Source: an uncultured Allorhizobium sp. (GTDB lineage: Bacteria; Pseudomonadota; Alphaproteobacteria; Rhizobiales; Rhizobiaceae). Taken from it: a stretch of DNA of 64,000 nt. Positions within the stretch are counted from its first letter, which is position 1. Each line of letters starts with the position of its first letter. The DNA is taken from NCBI GenBank assembly GCA_958439205.1, contig OY288189.1:2185001-2249000 (forward strand), written 5' to 3'. A program made the position numbers and the translations under genes. Below are positions 17,241-28,359 of this stretch, piece after piece. The notes under the pieces were generated by a model. It did not search any database. It saw only the letters and a list, made by a program, of their open reading frames with translations, and was not told where the DNA came from.

Positions 17241-18197
17241 ATGCGTCAGGATATCAGTCATTCCGATCTCGTCTACTCGACGGCGCAGAAGGCATCCGCG
17301 GCGGTGACCTCGCCGGTTGCAGCCTCGTGGAGCCGGTGTCTCAACCTCTATCGCCTGCAGCCGGAAGAGGCGCGAAAGCCCGTCCAGGTGGACGAGGCGA
17401 CGTATCGCGAGGCGCGCGAGCGCATGGAGCGCTTGATCGGCAGCTCCGCCGATGAAGTGGATCGGCTTTACCAGATGGTTGGACGCTCCGGTTGCTGCAT
17501 CATTCTTGCAGATCATAGCGGGATCGTGGTCGATAGGCGCGGTGCACCGGGTGACGATGTCGAATTCCGGGCGCTGGGGCTCTGGCAGCAGACGCTGTGG
17601 AGCGAGGCGAGTGTCGGGACCAACGGTATCGGCACTGCACTTGCCGACGAGCGCGCCGTGGTCATCCATCGCGATCAGCATTTCATGAGCGCCAATATCG
17701 AGCTCTCCTGCGCGACCGCACCGATCCGCGACCATCTCGGCCGTGTTACGGCGGCACTCGATGTTTCCACCTGCCGCAACGACGTTTCCGACATGACGCT
17801 TGCCGTACTCTCTCAGGCGGTGCGCGATGCGGCGGCGCGGGTGGAAAGCAATCTCTTCCGTCAGGCCTTTGCCGGCGCACGCATTGTCGTGGTGCCGCAG
17901 GCCCAGTCGCTTTCGGCATTGATCGCCGTCGATGGCGACGACCTGATCCTCGGTGCGACCAAGGCCGCACGGGTGGCGCTGAAGCTCGATGACGGGTTGA
18001 TTGCGCAAGGGTTGCCGGCCGCCGATGCGCTGCGCGAAACCCATAATGGCCGCACCAGCGATCTCGACGATGCCGAGCGGGCAGCACTCCGCCGGGTGCT
18101 CTCACGGACCAATGGCAATGTCTCGCAGGCAGCCCAGATGCTCGGCATCAGCCGTGCAACGCTGCACCGGAAGATGAAGCGCTTCCAGCTGCACTGA
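17241..18197 (+). CDS. GAF-Fis type transcriptional regulator (AcoR-like, without AAA+ domain)
   Basis: 318 residues from the ATG at 17241, chosen for the GGGAGGAG site just upstream; a GTG 18 bases earlier is in frame. Residues ~25-200 resemble the N-terminal half of AcoR (SWSRCLNLY; GAF-like part with EASVGTNGIGTALADERAVV and HFMSANIELSCATAPIRD). The C-terminus is a Fis-type helix-turn-helix (NGNVSQAAQMLGISRATLHR). The central sigma-54 ATPase domain of AcoR is missing, so it cannot act through sigma-54. It is followed on the same strand by an aldehyde dehydrogenase and a DUF779 gene, the usual AcoR-type target set, and probably controls them. Confidence 0.9.
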   Translation: MRQDISHSDLVYSTAQKASAAVTSPVAASWSRCLNLYRLQPEEARKPVQVDEATYREARERMERLIGSSADEVDRLYQMVGRSGCCIILADHSGIVVDRRGAPGDDVEFRALGLWQQTLWSEASVGTNGIGTALADERAVVIHRDQHFMSANIELSCATAPIRDHLGRVTAALDVSTCRNDVSDMTLAVLSQAVRDAAARVESNLFRQAFAGARIVVVPQAQSLSALIAVDGDDLILGATKAARVALKLDDGLIAQGLPAADALRETHNGRTSDLDDAERAALRRVLSRTNGNVSQAAQMLGISRATLHRKMKRFQLH

Positions 18198-18220
18198 TCT
18201 CCCATATGTGTCGCAAGACT

Positions 18221-18248
18221 GAAACACTGTGCGCTGCAGCACTGTTTC
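18221..18248. promoter_or_regulatory. inverted repeat upstream of the aldehyde dehydrogenase gene
   Basis: GAAACA (18221-18226) and TGTTTC (18243-18248) around a 16-base spacer that contains the small palindrome CTGCAG, about 90 bases before the dehydrogenase ATG. No -24/-12 sigma-54 promoter is visible, in line with the neighbouring regulator lacking the AAA+ domain. Candidate binding site for that regulator. Confidence 0.3.
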
Positions 18249-18332
18249 GCGGCACTGTTCCCCAAGAGAGAAGGCGGCAATCATCCTGCCATCGGGACCC
18301 GAGGAGGGGTCCTTTCACAGGGAGGATGACAG

Positions 18333-19847
<1,515 letters not shown>

Positions 19848-19860
19848 ACCCGCCGATCTT

Positions 19861-19972
19861 CGTGTCTGGAGGGGCTGCAAACGCTCATGGTCTGCGCTTC
19901 CGGTGCTCACGTACGTTTAGTACGCTCCGCTCCGGTTCTCGACCCTGACCGTTTTCGCCTCCTCCAGGCACG
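19861..19972. repeat. long imperfect palindrome (RIME-like intergenic element)
   Basis: 112-bp element. Outer arms are CGTGTCTGGAGG (19861-19872) and CCTCCAGGCACG (19961-19972), one mismatch. The middle arms AAACGCTCATGGTC and GACCCTGACCGTTTT pair with a few mismatches. The core is CCGGTGCTCACGTAC-GTTTA-GTACGCTCCGCTCCGG. The whole can fold as one long hairpin. From memory, the core resembles intergenic palindromes found many times in Rhizobiaceae chromosomes. It sits between the dehydrogenase and DUF779 genes, so it lies inside a likely transcript and could act as attenuator or mRNA stabiliser. Confidence 0.7.
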
Positions 19973-20014
19973 AACCTCGACAGGTTTAGGAACGAGTTCG
20001 TTGGAGAGATTATT

Positions 20015-20395
20015 GTGAACACCAATCCCGGTGAACCAAGGGTCATCGCGACTGAAGCCGCATTGGCGTTTCTCGCCGAAATCCAGAGGGACCATCCTCA
20101 GATCCTCTTCCACCAGTCCGGCGGATGCTGCGACGGGTCTTCGCCGATGTGTTATCCGGCGAGCGACTACCGGGTCGGCGAGACGGATGTGAAGCTCGGT
20201 GAAATTGGCGGCGTGCCCTTCTACATCAGCGGCAGCCAATATGCCGTCTGGGCGCATACGCAGTTGATCATCGATGTCGTGCCGGGCAGGGGCGGGATGT
20301 TCTCGCTCGACAATGGCCGCGAGCGGCGGTTTCTCACACGGTCGCGGCTGTTTTCAGGAGGTGAGGCCTGTCCGCTGCCGCTCCAGCGGAGCTAA
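20015..20395 (+). CDS. DUF779 domain-containing protein
   Basis: 126 residues from a GTG with GGAGAG six bases upstream. The DUF779 core shows as LLFHQSGGCCDGSSPMCYP-like (actual QILFHQSGGCCDGSSPMCYP, residues ~29-48) and GEIGGVPFYISGSQYAVWAH. The conserved cysteine pair and third cysteine suggest metal or redox chemistry. DUF779 genes regularly sit beside this type of aldehyde dehydrogenase, but the function is unproven. It follows the dehydrogenase by 167 bases containing the palindromic repeat. Confidence 0.88.
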   Translation: MNTNPGEPRVIATEAALAFLAEIQRDHPQILFHQSGGCCDGSSPMCYPASDYRVGETDVKLGEIGGVPFYISGSQYAVWAHTQLIIDVVPGRGGMFSLDNGRERRFLTRSRLFSGGEACPLPLQRS

Positions 20396-20409
20396 GATCG
20401 GGGCGGGCT

Positions 20410-21309
20410 TCAGCGCAGGCCGATTTTTTCGCAGGCGGCATCGATGATCGCCAGCTTGTAGGCCTGCGTCGTGTGATATTCGAGCAGGAATTCCCTTGAT
20501 ATCCACATCACGGAGCGGCCGCGATTGCCCTCCCAGCCGATGCTACCGATGGCTTCCGCCTCGCGCAGCTTGCGGGTGAGGTGGGTGCGCGAAAGGCGGA
20601 AGTTTTCGGCGAGTTCAGGCACAGAGCGGAGCTGTGTCGGAATGCGCTTGACCGACGGATCGACCGGCTCCACGCCCACCATCAGCCAATCCATGACAAT
20701 GCCGCCATTGTTGAGCCAGGTGAACAGCGACCAGGTCTGGGTGGGGCTGCGCAGTTCCGGCGAGATCATGGCGCGGGTCGTGATTTCCGGGTGCAGGCGC
20801 GACAGGATCCTGTCGTCCGTCTCCAGGCCATCGAGCCTCCTGCCGCTGTCGAGGCGGTCGAGGGTGGCCAGGTGAATGGAGACCCAGCGGCGGGTGGCGG
20901 CGATGGTCTGCGGGGCCGGCACGAAGGGGCGGTTGCGGCGGTCAGGCGTCTGACCGTGCTGGGCGATGCCGTAGACCAGCATCTCCTTGATGAAGGCATC
21001 TGCGGTGTTGACCGAGGAGATGCCGAGCGTTTTCACCTGCTCGAGGTAGCGGGCCATCAGGATCACAGGTTCGGGATTGCCGCGTGCGACCTCCGCGAAA
21101 TACTGACCCATGGCGAGATGGCCGAGCAGCCAGCGCTGCTGCGTGCCGAAAACGGCTGCCAGGCGAGGGGTTTCTTCATTGACTTGCAGCAGTGCCCGCG
21201 ACTGGTCTCTCACCGCCTCATGCAGGTCCAGATTGGCAAGCAGCTGTTCAACGGTGAGTGACATCAAATCACGCGTAAGGGTGTCGTCGTCCGAAATGCC
21301 CCGTTTCAA
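20410..21309 (-). CDS. uncharacterised protein with C-terminal helix-turn-helix-like region
   Basis: 299 residues; an internal ATG at 21264 is an alternative start. The middle is alpha-helical without membrane segments or signal peptide. The C-terminal third (VPELAENFRLSRTHLTRKLR, residues ~229-248, then GSIGWEGNRGRSVMWISREF) reads like a helix-turn-helix followed by a wing, so a DNA-binding role is plausible. I do not recognise the family. It is convergent with DUF779 (14 bases apart) and lies upstream of no clear partner; prs begins downstream on the same strand about 1 kb away in the opposite order. Confidence 0.65.
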   Translation of the reverse strand: MKRGISDDDTLTRDLMSLTVEQLLANLDLHEAVRDQSRALLQVNEETPRLAAVFGTQQRWLLGHLAMGQYFAEVARGNPEPVILMARYLEQVKTLGISSVNTADAFIKEMLVYGIAQHGQTPDRRNRPFVPAPQTIAATRRWVSIHLATLDRLDSGRRLDGLETDDRILSRLHPEITTRAMISPELRSPTQTWSLFTWLNNGGIVMDWLMVGVEPVDPSVKRIPTQLRSVPELAENFRLSRTHLTRKLREAEAIGSIGWEGNRGRSVMWISREFLLEYHTTQAYKLAIIDAACEKIGLR

Positions 21310-21423
21310 GATGGAACATTGCGCGGCAAGCTGTATGCAAAGCGTAGACGCAGTGCAAGGGGCCGTGACACCGCTGACACTGCATTCCGTTGCTTAGAGT
21401 TAACTTGCGAAGCCGCGGTTTCC

Positions 21424-22356
<933 letters not shown>

Positions 22357-22508
22357 CTTGGCCCGCCTGTTACCATGCTGAGATGCGGGCTTTTTAGCGC
22401 CCTTCCCCCTGAATGCAAGAGGTTTGGACGGTAAGGCCCATATTTTCGGTTGATGCGCCAAATGGGGCGCATGATTTGCGGTTTTGCAGGGCGGATATCG
22501 CTCGGTTC

Positions 22509-23312
22509 TCAGCCGGCGCGACTGTTCCGCCATGATACATATTCTGCCATGCTCTTCGTGGCGATCTGCTGCATGACCGAGGCGGGCACGGCAGCCCACG
22601 GGTCCTGCGCGCCGGAGGGGACTATCTCCTGGCCCTGGATCCGGTGCAGACGACCGCCGCTCGCATCGAGGATATCCCAGACATAGGTGATCGTCACATT
22701 GCCGCTGTCGGCGAAGGCGGAGAAGTAGCCTTTGAGGATGTGCTCGCTGGAGGCGTCGCTCGCGCTCTTGATCGTGAGGCCGCGTGCACGGGCCTCGGCA
22801 CCAAGCTGGCGGGAGAGCGGCGTGACAGCCTGGACCGGTGCCCCGATGATTGGCAGGAAGCGGATGCTGCCGGTCGCCTGGGCCGCCGGGGGAAGGGCAG
22901 CCTGCTGGCTTTGTGCCTGTTGCGGGGCGGGTTGTGACTGGCTTGCGGGCTGCTGGGCCGCCGTCTGCTGCGGGGCGGCGGGAAAGGCCTGGGTGTCGGC
23001 ACCTTCGAGGGGAGCGGATGCGACGGGGTTGCGACCGCCTTGCGCCAGAGCCGCAGCCTGGGCTTCCAGCGAGTTCTGGGGACCGCGGACAGGTTCTGCA
23101 TAGCCGCCCGGCTGGCCGAGCGGTGCGCTTTGCACCGGCTGGGTGCCGACTGCCGGTGAGGCGAGCTGCTGGGAATAGGTGGCAGGCTGGCTGCCGTCAC
23201 CGACCTCCGCCGGCGGTGTCAGCACTTCCGTGCTGTTGCAGCCGGCAAGCATGAGGAGAAGGCCGAAGGCTCCGGCCAGTCTCGTGGTCATTCTGCGGGA
23301 ACGTCTCACCAC
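22509..23312 (-). CDS. alanine/glutamine-rich lipoprotein of unknown function
   Basis: 267 residues from the GTG at 23312, preferred because AAGGA lies six bases upstream; the ATG seven codons later has no ribosome site. Residues ~8-25 form a lipoprotein signal peptide with lipobox LMLAGC (acylated Cys25). A low-complexity linker rich in Q, P and A (~85-145) leads to a compact C-terminal domain (~150-260: [40 protein letters not shown]). It should sit in the outer or inner membrane facing the periplasm. Homologues in rhizobia are annotated only as lipoproteins, as far as I recall. Confidence 0.8.
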   Translation of the reverse strand: MVRRSRRMTTRLAGAFGLLLMLAGCNSTEVLTPPAEVGDGSQPATYSQQLASPAVGTQPVQSAPLGQPGGYAEPVRGPQNSLEAQAAALAQGGRNPVASAPLEGADTQAFPAAPQQTAAQQPASQSQPAPQQAQSQQAALPPAAQATGSIRFLPIIGAPVQAVTPLSRQLGAEARARGLTIKSASDASSEHILKGYFSAFADSGNVTITYVWDILDASGGRLHRIQGQEIVPSGAQDPWAAVPASVMQQIATKSMAEYVSWRNSRAG

Positions 23313-23427
23313 TGCGGGTCCTTCCCCTTCACTCTGTCACAATTAATGTGACTAGCATTCTCAGCCTGTCAATTCCCTGAACAAGCGGGCAATGCCTCTT
23401 TACCTCACGCTTTCCGGCTCATCGGCC

Positions 23428-24579
23428 TCACAAGTTGATCAGGTCGAGTGAATGACGCGAGAGCGCCCGCGGCGCGGTCTCGGTCGTCAGGTAGGTGTGG
23501 CCGAGCGTCATGGCGGTTTCGCGGTCACTGTCCATGATGATCATATGGACGAAGAGGCTCATGTCGGCGGAGATTTCCTGCGGATTGCCGGCATGGAACA
23601 TCTGGTGCTCCATCCAGGAGGGCGCGAAACGGGCGCCGACCGAATAGCCGCAGGCGTTGAAGCGATGGCGGGTAAGGCCGCGATCATCCATCACCTTGGC
23701 ATGGGCGTCGAAGACCTCGCCGAAGGTGTGGCCAGGGCGCAGGACATGCTCGATTGCCCGCATGCCTTCGAGGGCGGCGGTATAGAGTTCGCGGTGGCGG
23801 GGCGAGGGGTCGCCGACCAGAACGGTGCGCAGCATCGGCGCATGGTAGTGGGAGGAGACGCCGGCCCATTCCAGCGTCACCTGGTCCGAGGCCGACAGCT
23901 TGCGGCGCCCCGATTTGTAGCGGCAGAGAAGTGCGTCTGCGGCAGAGCCGATGACGAAGGGATTGGCGGGATAGTCACCTCCGCCGGCCAGGATCGCAGA
24001 CTGCATGGCGGCCAGGATCTCAGCTTCGTCGGCATCCGCGCCGATCAATGGCAGCGCCGCATCGAAGGCGAGGTCGGCGAGTTCTGCCGCATGGGTGACC
24101 TTGGCAATCTCGGCTGCGGATTTCACCAGCCTCAGATTGCTGACGATGTAGGAGGCATCGATCGCTTCGCAGAAGTTGGTCAGCTGGTTGTCGACGAGGC
24201 GTGCGACGCGGCCCGTCATGCCATGGGTGTCGTATTCCACGCCGACGCGCATGCCGAGCAGATCGAGGTCGCTCAGGAGGTTGCGCAGGTCGACGGCGGG
24301 GTCGGCATTCGGCCTGTCGACCCAGACAACGATGTTGTCGATGGTCGAGGTGTGCTTGGCCTGGCGCAGATCCGGCGTGCGGGTAAGTAGCGTGAGGCTG
24401 CCGTCTGCCTGGACGATGAGGGTCTGGAAGAAGCAGTAGCCGAAGCTGTCGAAGCCGGTCAGCCAGTACATGCTCTCCTGTGCGAAGAGCAGCAGGGCAT
24501 CGAGCTTTTCCTCGGCCATGCGCGCCATCAGGCGGGCGCGGCGGGCGGAAAATTCGCTCTCGGGGAAGTGCAGGGCCAT
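23428..24579 (-). CDS. M24-family creatinase/DoeA-like hydrolase, metal ligands not conserved
   Basis: 383 residues with the two-domain pita-bread layout: N-terminal creatinase-N domain (ESMYWLTGFDSFGYCFFQTL) and an M24 C-terminal domain beginning SNLRLVKSAAEIAKVTHAAE. The usual metal-binding residues of Xaa-Pro peptidases are replaced: the D-x-x-R-T strand reads HAPMLRTV, the histidine loop reads CGYSVGARF, and the EP/E strands read SLFVHMIIM and MTLGHTYL. It may therefore be a metal-free hydrolase like creatinase or related to ectoine hydrolase DoeA. It begins one base after the pgeF stop, so it is co-translated with it. Confidence 0.8.
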   Translation of the reverse strand: MALHFPESEFSARRARLMARMAEEKLDALLLFAQESMYWLTGFDSFGYCFFQTLIVQADGSLTLLTRTPDLRQAKHTSTIDNIVVWVDRPNADPAVDLRNLLSDLDLLGMRVGVEYDTHGMTGRVARLVDNQLTNFCEAIDASYIVSNLRLVKSAAEIAKVTHAAELADLAFDAALPLIGADADEAEILAAMQSAILAGGGDYPANPFVIGSAADALLCRYKSGRRKLSASDQVTLEWAGVSSHYHAPMLRTVLVGDPSPRHRELYTAALEGMRAIEHVLRPGHTFGEVFDAHAKVMDDRGLTRHRFNACGYSVGARFAPSWMEHQMFHAGNPQEISADMSLFVHMIIMDSDRETAMTLGHTYLTTETAPRALSRHSLDLINL

Positions 24580-24580
24580 C

Positions 24581-25375
24581 TCAGTCCTCCTTGATCGCTA
24601 TCGCCGAAATCTGCCGCCCATAATCGGGTTCGCCCGCATGTGTGGTCCGGCGATAGGAAAAGAACGTTTCAGGGGCGGCATAGGTGCAAAGACCAACGCT
24701 GTCGGCGGTGACACCGGCTTGCGTCAGGCGCCGGACGGTGAGGCCCGGCAGGTCGAACATTGCGTGGCCCGGTTTTGTCGACGGCGTGAAGAAGGCTTCG
24801 AAGTCACTGTTGGATGCGAGGAAGCGATCGACGAATTCGGGGCCGACTTCGTAGCTGGCCTGGGAGATCGAAGGGCCGAGCGTTGCGCGGATGTTGTCGC
24901 GCTTTGCACCTAGGCCGATCATCGCCTCGATCGTCTTTTCCAAGACGCCGCCAAGAGCGCCCTTCCAGCCGGCATGGGCTGCACCGATCACCCGGTTCTC
25001 AGGATCGGCGAAGAGGATCGGACCGCAATCGGCCGTGAGCACGCCGAGGATGATGCCGGGGCTTGCCGTGACCTGGGCGTCCGCCTGGGGCCGGCTGCCA
25101 TCGTAATCGCCTGTCACCACCACAACGTCGGGCGAATGCACCTGGTGGGCGGTGGCGAGGCGTTCCAGCGGCAGTCCGAACCAGGCGCTGACGCGGCGGC
25201 GGTTCTCCCGCACTTTCTCGGGATCGTCGTTGGAGCCGAGGCCGACATTGAGGCCGCGATAGATGCCCTCGGAGACGCCGCCGTCGCGGGTGAAGAAGCC
25301 ATGGCGGATGCCGGCTGTGCCGAGATTTTCGAGGCTGTTGGCTGTGACGGGGCGTGGCTGGTCGGCTGTGCTCAT
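24581..25375 (-). CDS. pgeF: peptidoglycan editing factor PgeF (purine nucleoside phosphorylase-like, DUF152)
   Basis: 264 residues from the ATG at 25375, which has GGAGA seven bases upstream. The zinc-binding residues of the family are visible in HQVHSPDVVVV, LTADCGPILFAD and GAAHAGWKGALGGV. PgeF (YfiH) removes wrongly incorporated residues from peptidoglycan precursors; the same fold shows purine nucleoside phosphorylase and adenosine deaminase activity. It belongs to a conserved rhizobial order lgt-midA-pgeF, all leftward here. Confidence 0.93.
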   Translation of the reverse strand: MSTADQPRPVTANSLENLGTAGIRHGFFTRDGGVSEGIYRGLNVGLGSNDDPEKVRENRRRVSAWFGLPLERLATAHQVHSPDVVVVTGDYDGSRPQADAQVTASPGIILGVLTADCGPILFADPENRVIGAAHAGWKGALGGVLEKTIEAMIGLGAKRDNIRATLGPSISQASYEVGPEFVDRFLASNSDFEAFFTPSTKPGHAMFDLPGLTVRRLTQAGVTADSVGLCTYAAPETFFSYRRTTHAGEPDYGRQISAIAIKED

Positions 25376-25506
25376 GATCTGTCTCCTGAGCCTTGGCAAA
25401 TCACGCGTACGCGATGCAGATGCGGCGAAAGTGTTGAATTCAATCGGCTTTTGTCGATTTTAGCCGTTCGGAGCAGGCGCGATCGTGCAGATCGCACCCG
25501 CGCCTG

Positions 25507-26607
25507 TCAATGCTTCGGCTTGAATGGCAGCAATTGTACGGCAGGCATGGAGACCGCGAGCACCTTGAACAATTCGCCCATATAGCCGTTGCCGGAACCG
25601 GCCAGACGATGCAGCGCATCGACGATTTCGGCCTGCTTCGCTTCGTCCTTGTCGCGGCCGAGAGAGGCGGCGCGTTGCTCGATGCCGAGGCCGACGAGGA
25701 AGTCGCCCTGATGCATGCAGCCATTGAGATGCACCCCGGCTGCGAGCGCTGTGCGGGCGAGGTTCTCGAAGTCGACATGGCTGGTCAAGTCGGCAAGACC
25801 GGGATGGGCAAGGGGCGGATCATATTCATGGGCGCGCACGGCCTGGAGCGTGTCGCCGAAATTGCTGACCATGTGGCCGTAGTCGATAATCAAGGCGCTG
25901 CCGTGATGTGCGATCAGGCGCTCGCAGATCGTCAGCATCACCGACTGGCGGGCAGGCGCCACTTCGAAGATCTCTCCGTCGGGCGGCTGGCTGATGCCCT
26001 GGGGCAGCATGGCGGGATCCAGCGTTGCGACACCCAGCGTGAAGCAGAGCTCGTCGTTTTCGTCCAGCCCGACCATGCGTTCGCGAAAGCCGTTCGGCGT
26101 CTTGACGAACTGGCGGATCGGGATCGCATCGAAGAGTTCGTTGGCGGCAAGCAGGGTGAAACCGTCGGGTACACCGTCGAAGCTCTCGTGCCAGGAAACC
26201 TTGTCGCCATGCGAGGAGAGGGTTTCCATTTGGGTGAGCTTGAGGAGCGCGCTGGTCTCGACCAGATGCATAGTCGCGGTCTCATAGAGATTGGGGGCCG
26301 CACGCGCGATGACCCTTAGCATGTCGGCCATCATCGTGCCGCGACCGGGGCCGATCTCGACGAGGCGCACGTCCCGGGGTTCGCCGTGGCGCTGCCAGGC
26401 GTTGATCATGAAGATGCCGAGCATCTCGCCGAAGAGCTGGCTGATCTCAGGCGCGGTGACAAAATCACCGGCGCGGCCGAAGGGATGGCGCGTGCGATAA
26501 TAGCCATGCTCGGGGTCGGCGAGGCAAAGGGCGAAATAGTCGGTGACGCTGATCGGCCCATTGGCTGCGATCAGCGACTTGATCTTCTCGGCGAGCGGTG
26601 TGGCCAT
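25507..26607 (-). CDS. class I SAM-dependent methyltransferase, MidA/NDUFAF7 family
   Basis: 366 residues with the family N-terminus (IAANGPISVTDYFALCLADP; HGYYRTRHPFGRAGDFVTAP) and the SAM-binding motif LVEIGPGRGTMMADMLRV. The mitochondrial homologue NDUFAF7 dimethylates an arginine of complex I subunit NDUFS2; the bacterial role may be similar but is not proven. It starts 9 bases after the lgt stop and is followed after 131 bases by pgeF. The end of the protein carries QGDFLVGLGIEQRAASL, also family-typical. Confidence 0.93.
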   Translation of the reverse strand: MATPLAEKIKSLIAANGPISVTDYFALCLADPEHGYYRTRHPFGRAGDFVTAPEISQLFGEMLGIFMINAWQRHGEPRDVRLVEIGPGRGTMMADMLRVIARAAPNLYETATMHLVETSALLKLTQMETLSSHGDKVSWHESFDGVPDGFTLLAANELFDAIPIRQFVKTPNGFRERMVGLDENDELCFTLGVATLDPAMLPQGISQPPDGEIFEVAPARQSVMLTICERLIAHHGSALIIDYGHMVSNFGDTLQAVRAHEYDPPLAHPGLADLTSHVDFENLARTALAAGVHLNGCMHQGDFLVGLGIEQRAASLGRDKDEAKQAEIVDALHRLAGSGNGYMGELFKVLAVSMPAVQLLPFKPKH

Positions 26608-26616
26608 CGGCGCTCC

Positions 26617-27465
26617 TCAACCTTGCGTCGCGGGGGCGCGTCGGCCCGATCGCACGAAAATCCAAACCCCGATCAGCACCATCGGCAAAGAGAGTACCAT
26701 GCCCATGGTGAGCCAGCCGCCGAAGAGGTAGCCGATCTGTACGTCCGGCTCGCGGAAGAATTCGACGAAGATGCGGGCGGCGGCGTAGCCGGCAACGAAG
26801 ATACCGGTGATGCGGCCGGGTGCGGCCAGGGCTCCGAAGGCGCGGGCCAGGATCTGCAGCACGATCAGAAGCACAATGCCTTCGAGGACTGCTTCATAGA
26901 GCTGGCTCGGATGGCGGGGGAAGGGGCCGCCGGTCGGGAAGGCCATCGCCCATGGCACATCGGCGGGGCGGCCCCAGAGCTCGCCATTGATGAAGTTGGC
27001 GATACGGCCGAAGAGCAGGCCGAGCGGGACGACACTCGCCACGAGATCGAAGAGGCTCCAGAGCCGGATCTGATGCTTGCGGGCAAAGAAGACCATGGCC
27101 AGCGTGGCGCCGATAAAGCCGCCATGGAAGGACATGCCGCCGTTCCAGACTTCGATCGCGCGCATCGGATTGGCGGCGACCGAGGCGAAATCGTAGAAGA
27201 AGATGTAGCCGATCCGGCCGCCGGCAACGACGCCGATTGCGGCCCACAGGACGAAGTCGTCGATCTGCTGCAGGGTGGCCGGTGCCTGGCCGTTCGGCCA
27301 CAGATGCGGGCGTTTTAGCAAGTCGCGGGCGATCATCCAGCCGAGCAGGATGCCGGCGACATAGGCCAGCCCATACCAATGGACCGCCAGCGGACCGATC
27401 GAGAAGGCGACCGGTTCGATCGCGGGAAAGGATACGGCGGCGAAAAGGTCCAGGACTGACAACAA
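26617..27465 (-). CDS. lgt: prolipoprotein diacylglyceryl transferase
   Basis: 282 residues with seven membrane segments. Signatures: [20 protein letters not shown], the essential [16 protein letters not shown] (Lgt signature), and [12 protein letters not shown] near residue 185. Lgt adds diacylglycerol to the lipobox cysteine of prolipoproteins, such as the one encoded at 22.5-23.3 kb. The start is uncertain: the first usable codon is a TTG at 27465 (next codon also TTG) without a clear ribosome site. It is the first gene of lgt-midA-pgeF and is divergent from ubiK. Confidence 0.96.
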   Translation of the reverse strand: MLSVLDLFAAVSFPAIEPVAFSIGPLAVHWYGLAYVAGILLGWMIARDLLKRPHLWPNGQAPATLQQIDDFVLWAAIGVVAGGRIGYIFFYDFASVAANPMRAIEVWNGGMSFHGGFIGATLAMVFFARKHQIRLWSLFDLVASVVPLGLLFGRIANFINGELWGRPADVPWAMAFPTGGPFPRHPSQLYEAVLEGIVLLIVLQILARAFGALAAPGRITGIFVAGYAAARIFVEFFREPDVQIGYLFGGWLTMGMVLSLPMVLIGVWIFVRSGRRAPATQG

Positions 27466-27655
27466 TGGAGTACTTTCGTTAATGCTGCTGGAAAATGGCG
27501 TTGCGGATAGACACGGTCAAGATGGAATCGGGCCGTCTGCGACACCGTCAACCACCTTTATCTGCTGCTGCCGTCTTGCATGCTGGCGGATCTGGTCCTA
27601 CCTCCTTTTCCAAGGGTTCAATCCCAGTCCGTTGTCTGCTTGAGAGGAGTTTTCC

Positions 27656-27916
27656 ATGTCGACCGGCCCCAACCGTATTCTCGATGATTTCGCCAAGTTG
27701 ATGACCGATGCCGCAGGTGCGGCCCAGGGCGTTCGCAAAGAGGTGGAAACCGCCTTCCATGCCCAGGCCGAGCGCTGGCTGAACAGCATGGACCTCGTCA
27801 AGCGCGAGGAGTTCGATGTGGTCAGGGAACTGGCACTGAAGGCGCTTGAGGAGAACGAGGCTCTGAAGACGCGTCTCGAGGCGCTGGAAGCACAGCTTTC
27901 GGCCCAGGCCAAGTAA
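27656..27916 (+). CDS. ubiK: UbiK family accessory factor (BMFP)
   Basis: 86 residues: STGPNRILDDFAKLMTDAAG at the start (amphipathic helix), then VKREEFDVVRELALKALEEN and a C-terminal coiled coil (LKTRLEALEAQL). This is the layout of UbiK/BMFP proteins, which trimerise and help the ubiquinone-biosynthesis complex on the membrane; Brucella BMFP was also described as membrane-fusogenic. GAGAGGAG lies eight bases before the ATG. It is divergent from lgt and followed by a strong terminator. Confidence 0.88.
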   Translation: MSTGPNRILDDFAKLMTDAAGAAQGVRKEVETAFHAQAERWLNSMDLVKREEFDVVRELALKALEENEALKTRLEALEAQLSAQAK

Positions 27917-27966
27917 GGCCGCTGTTTCGTTTCGAAACGCTTTGCGCTTCGCTGTCATGCCCATCG

Positions 27967-28004
27967 AAGACCCATTGCCTGTGGCTTTGGGTCTTTTTGT
28001 CTTT
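27967..28004 (+). terminator. intrinsic terminator 50 bases after ubiK
   Basis: AAGACCCA-TT-GCC-TGT-GGC-TT-TGGGTCTT: an 8-bp stem extended by a GCC/GGC pair across a symmetrical TT/TT loop, followed by TTTGTCTTTT. Fits the end of ubiK transcription. Confidence 0.85.
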
Positions 28005-28359
28005 TCAGAGCCTTGACCGGCGACGCCAAGGTGTTTTCTCACGAAAAAATTGCAGCTTGTGGACATCTCCCAAAAAGCCAATCGGCAGAGTCGCTTATGG
28101 GGTGATGCAAAGGCGATTCTGAAAGCGCCATCCACAGGCGTCTGAGCCAAATGTGGCTGAGGGGGCTGGTGCTGGCCCCCCACGATTATACACTGATTTT
28201 CAACGATGATTCTGAGCGGGGGCCGCGTAAGTTTCGGGCAGGGTGCGTGTTCTACCCTGGGGTCCTTCGGAATCGTTTTCAGTAGTTTCCGGTTCAGGTG
28301 TCCGAGTGGCCCGGCGGTTCGCCGGGTGCCCGTATTCATTCCGGTCAAGAAGGTGATGC
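28005..28359. other. gene-free stretch before ybjN with strong hairpins
   Basis: No convincing coding frame. It holds a perfect stem GGGGGC (28161-28166) / GCCCCC (28175-28180), and, 33 bases before the ybjN-type ATG, a 7-bp stem CCCGGCG-GTT-CGCCGGG (28310-28326). A CTTGAC -35-like box at 28012 has no matching -10. It may be a structured 5' leader or hide a small RNA. Confidence 0.45.

Noticed and set aside
28050..28140. Two DnaA-box-like sequences (7 of 9 bases)
   Set aside because: Only partial matches, no AT-rich unwinding region, and the gene context (ubiK, ybjN) is not that of a replication origin.
28297..28359. tRNA-Ser-like string GGTGTCCGAGTGG
   Set aside because: Only the D-arm resembles a tRNA; no anticodon arm, T-arm or acceptor stem fits before the ybjN-type start codon.
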